Below are positions 59,142 through 64,000 of a stretch of DNA of 64,000 nt, piece after piece. The notes under the pieces were generated by a model. That model worked only from the letters and a program-made list of their open reading frames with translations. It was not told the origin of the DNA and searched no databases. Position 1 is the first letter of the stretch; every line of letters begins with the position of its first letter. The stretch is from an uncultured Bacilli bacterium. Lineage in GTDB: Bacteria; Bacillota_I; Bacilli_A; RF39; UBA660. A program made the translations under genes and the position numbers. The stretch is from the NCBI GenBank assembly GCA_947626275.1, contig CANQRL010000002.1:62001-126000 (forward strand), written 5' to 3'.

Positions 59142-60242
59142 TTATTTTATTATGTATGGATCTTGTTCCGTTCCAGAACCAGTCGTATAGAGTTCTTGAC
59201 CACTTAAATAGATAACCCAATAATAGCTAACTGTATTTCTTGCTCGTAAAGTATTGACATATCCACCACTTATATCATATACCTCGTACGTGTTATCTGC
59301 AGAACCAATAGAAGTCCATGAAGTAGTAACCGTATTAGATAAATAATTGTAGTTAACACAAGATCCCGCGCCAACACTAGTACAATTCTCATCTAAACTT
59401 GCCATAGGGAAATCCAATGTATTAATAACACTGATATATTCTCCCTCCAACACCTCTGAGCAATCAATATCATAGGAAATCTCTCTATTTTTATCAGAAC
59501 GTTTTCCGATACAAACATCATGTGGAATCAAATGAATTTTGTTCTGTTCTTGCGTAATTGAAGCATAATCTTTCTGCAACGTTTCACGTAAAAAGCTATT
59601 TTCATATTCGTTAATACCATAAGATTTCTCTATTTCCGTATTATACTTGTTATCCCAAATTTTCTTGGCTTTCTCAGCATTCGCCTTAATTACTCTTAAA
59701 TTACCATTTTCATCAATCTTGATAATTCTCCATAAAAGTCCACCAAACGAAATGTAATTATTAACTAATTTTCCTCTGAAAATATACTCGCCATTTACTT
59801 CGTATAAGCCACCTTCATAAGGATCTTCGGAATCCGCAACAAGATTGTCTTCAATTACTTTATCATAAAAATGTACAGTAGTATAATTGGTACAATCCAA
59901 ATGTGGCAAATAAAGGGCGCTTCCACCATTATTCATAACAAGAACTCGACCAGTACAAGTATCCTTGATCTGTTTACTTAAATCTCCAATACTTCCTGAA
60001 GAAACTAAAGTAGCAGAATCTAACTCAATACTCTCCCCATCTTGTGGAACAGAGTCTGGATTTTTCTTCAAATAAGTTTGCGCAGCCTTCACTAGCTTTT
60101 GTTCCAGTTTGCTGTAATTATTTCCAGGACCTGCCAACAATTTAATAATGATCAAGATAACAATAAGAAGAACAATGGCTCCAAGTATGATTCCACCCAT
60201 TATATAGACCTTTCGATCTAATTGTTTCAATTTTTCAATCAT
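59142..60242 (-). CDS. Membrane-anchored pseudopilin-like surface protein
   Basis: The 366-residue product has one N-terminal helix (about 14-36, GGIILGAIVLLIVILIIIKL), preceded by a basic cytoplasmic stretch, with the rest outside. The segment after the helix (LEQKLVKAAQTYLKKNPDSV) and the following GDLSKQIKDTCTGRVLVMNN resemble the head of type IV pilin-like proteins of Bacillota. A second domain has FGGLLWRIIKIDENGNLRVI and Trp/Tyr-rich strands, found in uncharacterised surface proteins. Eight or so Cys may form disulfides. No prepilin peptidase site is evident. AGGAGGTTTCAT precedes the ATG. Confidence 0.65.
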   Translation of the reverse strand: MIEKLKQLDRKVYIMGGIILGAIVLLIVILIIIKLLAGPGNNYSKLEQKLVKAAQTYLKKNPDSVPQDGESIELDSATLVSSGSIGDLSKQIKDTCTGRVLVMNNGGSALYLPHLDCTNYTTVHFYDKVIEDNLVADSEDPYEGGLYEVNGEYIFRGKLVNNYISFGGLLWRIIKIDENGNLRVIKANAEKAKKIWDNKYNTEIEKSYGINEYENSFLRETLQKDYASITQEQNKIHLIPHDVCIGKRSDKNREISYDIDCSEVLEGEYISVINTLDFPMASLDENCTSVGAGSCVNYNYLSNTVTTSWTSIGSADNTYEVYDISGGYVNTLRARNTVSYYWVIYLSGQELYTTGSGTEQDPYIIK

Positions 60243-60272
60243 ATGAAACCTCCTAAAAATATTCTGGAATTA

Positions 60273-60656
60273 TTATCCATTTAGGAAACCATTGATGCAG
60301 TTCATGATATCAGTTCCATCGTCATCGCCATCAGTTACAAAAGATACTACCATTCTTACAACGGCAATAACAAAGAAAATGATAACAGCGGCAATAAGTC
60401 TCTTAATGAAAGTTTGTTGTCCTTTCTTTATTTCATCTTCTTTTTGAGCCATAACACCTTTTGCTAAATCTAGCATTCCAAAAATGACTAATAAAACTGG
60501 CGCTACTACTTGAATGAGTAAAATAATCGTGTGAACAACTTTTACAATCTTAGCATCCACATTAATCTCAAAGCATTCAAGAGCATACACTGGTGAAGCT
60601 ATCAAAAGCATTCCCATAATAAGTGCCGCAAATATCGCTATTTTTTTCTTTTTCAT
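60273..60656 (-). CDS. VirB2-like pilin/small two-helix membrane protein
   Basis: The 127-residue product has a signal peptide (IAIFAALIMGMLLIASPVYA), then LECFEINVDAKI. Helix 1 (VVAPVLLVIFGMLDLAKGVM), the loop AQKEDEIKKGQQTFIKR and helix 2 follow, ending with DIMNCINGFLNG. It has fewer cysteines than its paralogues (one near each end). It has its own promoter. Confidence 0.78.
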   Translation of the reverse strand: MKKKKIAIFAALIMGMLLIASPVYALECFEINVDAKIVKVVHTIILLIQVVAPVLLVIFGMLDLAKGVMAQKEDEIKKGQQTFIKRLIAAVIIFFVIAVVRMVVSFVTDGDDDGTDIMNCINGFLNG

Positions 60657-60675
60657 AATCTCACTCCTCTAAAAC

Positions 60676-60703
60676 ATTATACTATTATTTTTACAATTTG
60701 CAA
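60676..60703 (-). promoter_or_regulatory. Promoter of the 127-residue pilin-like gene
   Basis: A TATAAT (60681-60676) lies 16 bp from TTGCAA (60703-60698), about 25 bp before the ATG. Confidence 0.7.
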
Positions 60704-60742
60704 AGAATGCCATTGCATTTGTTGAAATGATGGAATTTCATT

Positions 60743-61231
60743 TTAACTTGGATTACCTGTTTCTCCACTATCAGGAGTACCATCGCCATCTCCACCATCA
60801 CAGTTTTCAACACCATTTACAAAGCAGTCAATACAAGAAATAATATTTTCTTTGTTACTATCTGAATCGCCTACGATACCAATTAACATTTTAACCAATG
60901 CAATGATAAAGAATACCAATGCTCCCATAATTAATCGTTTAATGAATGTCTGTTGACCTTTCTTTATTTCATCTTCTTTTTGGGACATAACTCCTTTGGC
61001 CAAATCAATTATCCCAAAAAAGACCAAAAGAATAGGAACGATGGTTTGTCCAATCAAAATTCCAGTACTAACAACTTGCGGAGCCCTATCTGGTATATTC
61101 GAAATGTTTCCGCAAGAAACCTTATTGGTTTCTAGCCAAGCAACATCTTCATCCGCAGCATAAGCAGTATTTATATTTACCACAAAGGAAAATATAAATA
61201 GCAAGGAAAGTGCAATTAACATTTTTTTCAT
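60743..61231 (-). CDS. VirB2-like pilin/small two-helix membrane protein
   Basis: The 162-residue product has a signal peptide (LIALSLLFIFSFVVNINTAY), the outer motif VSCGNISNIPDRAPQ and helix 1. The loop SQKEDEIKKGQQTFIKR, helix 2 and an outer tail CIDCFVNGVENC with an acidic Gly-rich end follow. GAGGGAGAATAAT precedes ATG 61231, which follows the upstream stop by 1 bp; it is therefore coupled to the 252-residue gene. Confidence 0.78.
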   Translation of the reverse strand: MKKMLIALSLLFIFSFVVNINTAYAADEDVAWLETNKVSCGNISNIPDRAPQVVSTGILIGQTIVPILLVFFGIIDLAKGVMSQKEDEIKKGQQTFIKRLIMGALVFFIIALVKMLIGIVGDSDSNKENIISCIDCFVNGVENCDGGDGDGTPDSGETGNPS

Positions 61232-61232
61232 A

Positions 61233-61991
61233 TTATTCTCCCTCACCTTCCTCTGCTTCCGCTTCTACACACTGACCAGAAATAAAGCAATTTAGACAAT
61301 CTGTTGTCGTAGTGCTATCTTGTAAAAAGCTAGTAAGCATTTTGACTACTGCAAACACAAAGAATACAATAGCGGCTGCAATTAATCGCTTAACAAAGGT
61401 CTGTTGTCCCCTTTTTATTTCATCTTCTTTTTGAGCCATAACAGCTTTTGCTAAATCTAGCATTCCCAAAACCACTAAAACTACTGGAACCAATACTTGC
61501 AACAACAAATAAATAATTCTCGTTGTTTTCGGAATATTTGCTGGAATATTAGTGATTTTTCCACATGATACAGGAGAATCCGCACCATTTTTCAAATTAC
61601 CAACATTAGATGAATGAAATGGAGAATTAGGAGAACTATTCAACGAATCAATCTGAGTATATGCCGTTCCAGAATATCCATGTTCATATGGTGGGTAGAT
61701 AGCCCCATCACTATAAATATGTATTGACTCTAAGCACGATTTCATGCTACTCGTAACCGTTAGGTTCTCTGTTCCTAAGTCCTCGTACTCGCCAGTATCA
61801 TACTTCTGTGAGTAATACTTTACAACCTCTCCTCCACCACTTTCCTTAACTCGAATGTGAAGAAAAGTATCCTTTTTTTGAGCATTGGAATAGAAATGAT
61901 AATAGCAATCTTCTTCAGCACTTACATTTTTTATCCCTAAAAACACGACAAAAACTATTAAAATAATAGTTTTTGTTAATTTGCGTCTCAT
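61233..61991 (-). CDS. VirB2-like two-helix protein with N-terminal exodomain
   Basis: The 252-residue product has a signal peptide (TIILIVFVVFLGIKNVSAEE) and then an extra exodomain of about 110 residues with two Cys. The standard module follows: VSCGKITNIPANIPK, helix 1, AQKEDEIKRGQQTFVKR, helix 2 and DCLNCFISGQC with an acidic end. It is intermediate between the plain small proteins and the large three-gene family at 39313-43083. Confidence 0.77.
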   Translation of the reverse strand: MRRKLTKTIILIVFVVFLGIKNVSAEEDCYYHFYSNAQKKDTFLHIRVKESGGGEVVKYYSQKYDTGEYEDLGTENLTVTSSMKSCLESIHIYSDGAIYPPYEHGYSGTAYTQIDSLNSSPNSPFHSSNVGNLKNGADSPVSCGKITNIPANIPKTTRIIYLLLQVLVPVVLVVLGMLDLAKAVMAQKEDEIKRGQQTFVKRLIAAAIVFFVFAVVKMLTSFLQDSTTTTDCLNCFISGQCVEAEAEEGEGE

Positions 61992-62016
61992 AAAATCACC
62001 TCTGATTATACTAAAA

Positions 62017-62991
62017 TTATCTTACTCGATCAAAACCTAGTTTGTTTAAGAACTCAACCAAAGGTGCATTTCTCTTCTCTCGTTCATCGAGTGGAGGTAA
62101 ATTATAGAAAACCTTTACACGTGCCTCATATTCGAAATCTAGCACATCTTTTGAACTTAACAAACTTTTATTCAATACAACCCTTTTATCTTTTAAACTT
62201 CTTAAAACTTGTGGAGTAATCATTGTCAATCGATTTAGCTTAATAACAGATGGTTCAATGAGATATAATATTTCATTACATAATCCTTCTGCCTGAACAC
62301 TATTATTTACATCCACGATAATAGCATCACAGTCACGATACTTACTAACTTCTGCACTAACATTTCCACTAACGGTGGAAACAAATCCTGGAACTTTCAA
62401 ATACGTAAAATCCGTCTTATCCACTTCAATAGCAGCAACGTTGTAATACTTTGATAATTCATTATACATCATGTAAACCAAAGTAGTTGCTCCAGAATTC
62501 TTTGTAATATTCTTCACACCAATAATTCTACCACTGTATCCAGAGCCCACATTTTGCACAATGACATTCTGAGTAACCTGAGTAGGGGCTTGCGGAACTA
62601 CTGCCACCTCTTCTAATTGATGGAATTGTGCTACATCACGATAACTATTCGGATGATTATACAAATACTGTATACCATCAACGTTTCTAGTGAAATTGTA
62701 AATTCCCATAGAAATTAGCTTTGATAAATAAGAAGGAGAAGTACTCTCTTCCGTATCATCTAACAAAAGAATAACTTTTTCCATTGGTAAAGAAATTGAT
62801 AATTTTTGTAAATTACGAATATCCTTATAATTTTTAATTGCTGTAATATCAAGTATCATACGCTGATAAAAAAAGTTCTGAAATGTACTAATAATTTCAT
62901 CCACTTCAAACTCACCGTTCATACTTTTTATTACATCAATTCCTAGATTTTCTAGCATCAATTGATATTTATTAGAAACGATAACATTCAT
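62017..62991 (-). CDS. TadZ/CpaE-like protein with atypical P-loop
   Basis: The 324-residue product has an N-terminal response-regulator-like half (about 1-110: VILLLDDTEESTSPSYLSKL, SMGIYNFTRN), a linker, and a MinD/CpaE-type ATPase half. The Walker A region reads IGVKNITKNSGATTLVYMMY, with Ala in place of the usual Lys before TT. It also has AAIEVDKTDFTYL and CDAIIVDVNNS. TadZ proteins localise Tad pilus machinery and are often catalytically weak. It lies between the pseudopilin-like genes and the pilin-like cluster. Confidence 0.7.
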   Translation of the reverse strand: MNVIVSNKYQLMLENLGIDVIKSMNGEFEVDEIISTFQNFFYQRMILDITAIKNYKDIRNLQKLSISLPMEKVILLLDDTEESTSPSYLSKLISMGIYNFTRNVDGIQYLYNHPNSYRDVAQFHQLEEVAVVPQAPTQVTQNVIVQNVGSGYSGRIIGVKNITKNSGATTLVYMMYNELSKYYNVAAIEVDKTDFTYLKVPGFVSTVSGNVSAEVSKYRDCDAIIVDVNNSVQAEGLCNEILYLIEPSVIKLNRLTMITPQVLRSLKDKRVVLNKSLLSSKDVLDFEYEARVKVFYNLPPLDEREKRNAPLVEFLNKLGFDRVR

Positions 62992-63013
62992 TCAATATCA
63001 CCTTTCATTTATA

Positions 63014-63493
63014 CTAATTGTTATAATGAACTTCGACATCATAAATTGACTTTGTTTCACCATAGACAGGGAATTCAACATAATTTCCAATCAAAGGGAA
63101 ATCAAAGTGCATAAATGTAGCCACCCCATAGTAATGTCCCTTTTCGTTATTGTATTCATAGACACAATAGCGATAAGTAGTTATACCATTATTAGAATTA
63201 CCATAAACAACCGTTCCTCCAGCACGATTTGGACAAGATGTATTTGCTACAGCTAGATGATATCCAATATCCTTCAAACTAGATTCCACTTCTGCTTGGA
63301 CGAGGTTAACAACTGTGCTACCTCTTGTTGACGTAACATCCCAAGCACCATATTTTTCAATTGTATAAATAATTCTATTTTTAACTTTGAATGCTTTAGA
63401 ATAGCTAATAGATCCTATTAGCAAGGCAGACATTACGCCAAGAAATATCAATAATAAATTTACAATAAACGTGTTTCCTATTGCCTCACGCAT
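63014..63493 (-). CDS. TadE/F-like pseudopilin
   Basis: The 159-residue product has one N-terminal helix (FIVNLLLIFLGVMSALLIGS) followed by YSKAFKVKNRIIYTIEKYG. It has an outer domain with two Cys and a C-terminal segment (FDFPLIGNYVEFPVYGETK) typical of TadE-like minor pilins. GGGGTGATTTAG precedes the ATG. It is paralogous to the next gene upstream. Confidence 0.62.
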   Translation of the reverse strand: MREAIGNTFIVNLLLIFLGVMSALLIGSISYSKAFKVKNRIIYTIEKYGAWDVTSTRGSTVVNLVQAEVESSLKDIGYHLAVANTSCPNRAGGTVVYGNSNNGITTYRYCVYEYNNEKGHYYGVATFMHFDFPLIGNYVEFPVYGETKSIYDVEVHYNN

Positions 63494-63513
63494 CTAAATC
63501 ACCCCATTCTAAA

Positions 63514-64000
63514 CTATCCAAAGTAATAAATTCTACTGGTTCTAGAAAATATAGGAATTGCTAATAGATTTTCAATAACAGGAAATCTAAATCTCATAAA
63601 GGTTAATACTCCAAAGGTATAATAAATATCCGTCGTTTCAACTTCCATACCGTCAGCAGACAAAGCGCCATTGTCATTCCAATATAAATAAATGCAATAT
63701 CCTTCATCTTTTGGGTCGCTTGGATTTGCTAGCCATCTTACTCCCTCAACAGTAAAGTCTTCCACCTCACTATATTTATTAGCCAAGTATCTTTGACTCG
63801 TATTTTTCCAAGTATCTGGGCAATCTACTTTTGTTGTAATATCATAGCCCATACTAGTTAATCCAACATCAATTTGAGCTTTGGCGTATGAATTATAGCC
63901 TTCATACATTTCAATAGAGTTAACGATATAATTGTTAACTCTATAGGCTTTGTAATAGCTAAAAGTTCCAGCCAAAAATGCAAATACTAAAAATATAAAT
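63514..64000 (-). CDS. TadE/F-like pseudopilin, 5' end beyond window
   Basis: The open frame continues past the right edge; the part visible covers the C-terminal 160 residues or so. At the edge it reads a hydrophobic helix ending AFLAGTFSYYKAYRV, matching the helix of the next gene. The outer domain has Cys in TKVDCPDTWKN and EGYCIYLYW and ends with FRFPVIENLLAIPIFSRTS, parallel to the neighbour. A TTG at 63975 is inside the helix and is not a likely start. More Tad-type genes may lie to the right. Confidence 0.6.
   Translation of the reverse strand, partial: FIFLVFAFLAGTFSYYKAYRVNNYIVNSIEMYEGYNSYAKAQIDVGLTSMGYDITTKVDCPDTWKNTSQRYLANKYSEVEDFTVEGVRWLANPSDPKDEGYCIYLYWNDNGALSADGMEVETTDIYYTFGVLTFMRFRFPVIENLLAIPIFSRTSRIYYFG

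Noticed and set aside
39313-64000. Integrative conjugative element
   Set aside because: No relaxase, integrase, att repeat or replication gene can be seen in the window, and flanking genes are intact. It stays possible that missing parts lie to the right.

Overview
The window is AT-rich DNA from a low-GC, Gram-positive endospore former, most likely a class Bacilli lineage near the Erysipelotrichales/RF39 group. This placement is inferred from gene content and compactness. TGA is used as a stop, so the code is standard. Sporulation markers are gpr (partial), gerQ, yabP-yabQ-divIC and spoVG. Small intergenic gaps, short ClpB and RimP proteins and a missing ylxQ between rnpM and infB suggest a streamlined genome.

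Positions 1-13500 are mostly housekeeping. They hold gpr | rpsT, a transglutaminase-like exoprotein, the rimP-nusA-rnpM-infB-rbfA operon, a CPBP protease, miaA, an F420-ligase-like gene, queA, a hydrolase, psd-pssA and ruvAB. Positions 14461-20250 hold an unusual six-gene tandem family of membrane proteins. Each carries Tim44-like modules and zinc ribbons, with evidence of module fusion and fission.

Positions 20298-39254 are again mostly conserved: clpB under a CIRCE operator, the infC-rpmI-rplT operon with a 5' leader and a non-canonical infC start, prsW, gap, a TGS-kinase, clpP, greA, trhP1/trhP2, one orphan VirB2-like pilin, gerQ, lemA, yabPQ-divIC, spoVG, smpB, two capA-like genes and rnr.

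Positions 39313-64000 are dominated by a large minus-strand locus that resembles a Gram-positive type IV secretion system. It has a VirD4/TraG coupling ATPase, a VirB4 ATPase split into two genes, PrgI, a VirB6-like channel protein, two cell-wall enzymes (M23 and a SpoIID-C39 fusion) and two lipoprotein-like proteins. It also has four small VirB2-like proteins and three large proteins fusing diverse cysteine-rich exodomains to a VirB2-like two-helix anchor. At the right edge it runs into a TadZ-like protein and two TadE/F-like pseudopilins. No relaxase, integrase or replication gene is visible. The locus therefore looks like a resident secretion or surface-appendage system, a T4SS/Tad hybrid, rather than an obvious mobile element. 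This is the best candidate for an undescribed system here; the Tim44 zinc-ribbon cluster is the second.
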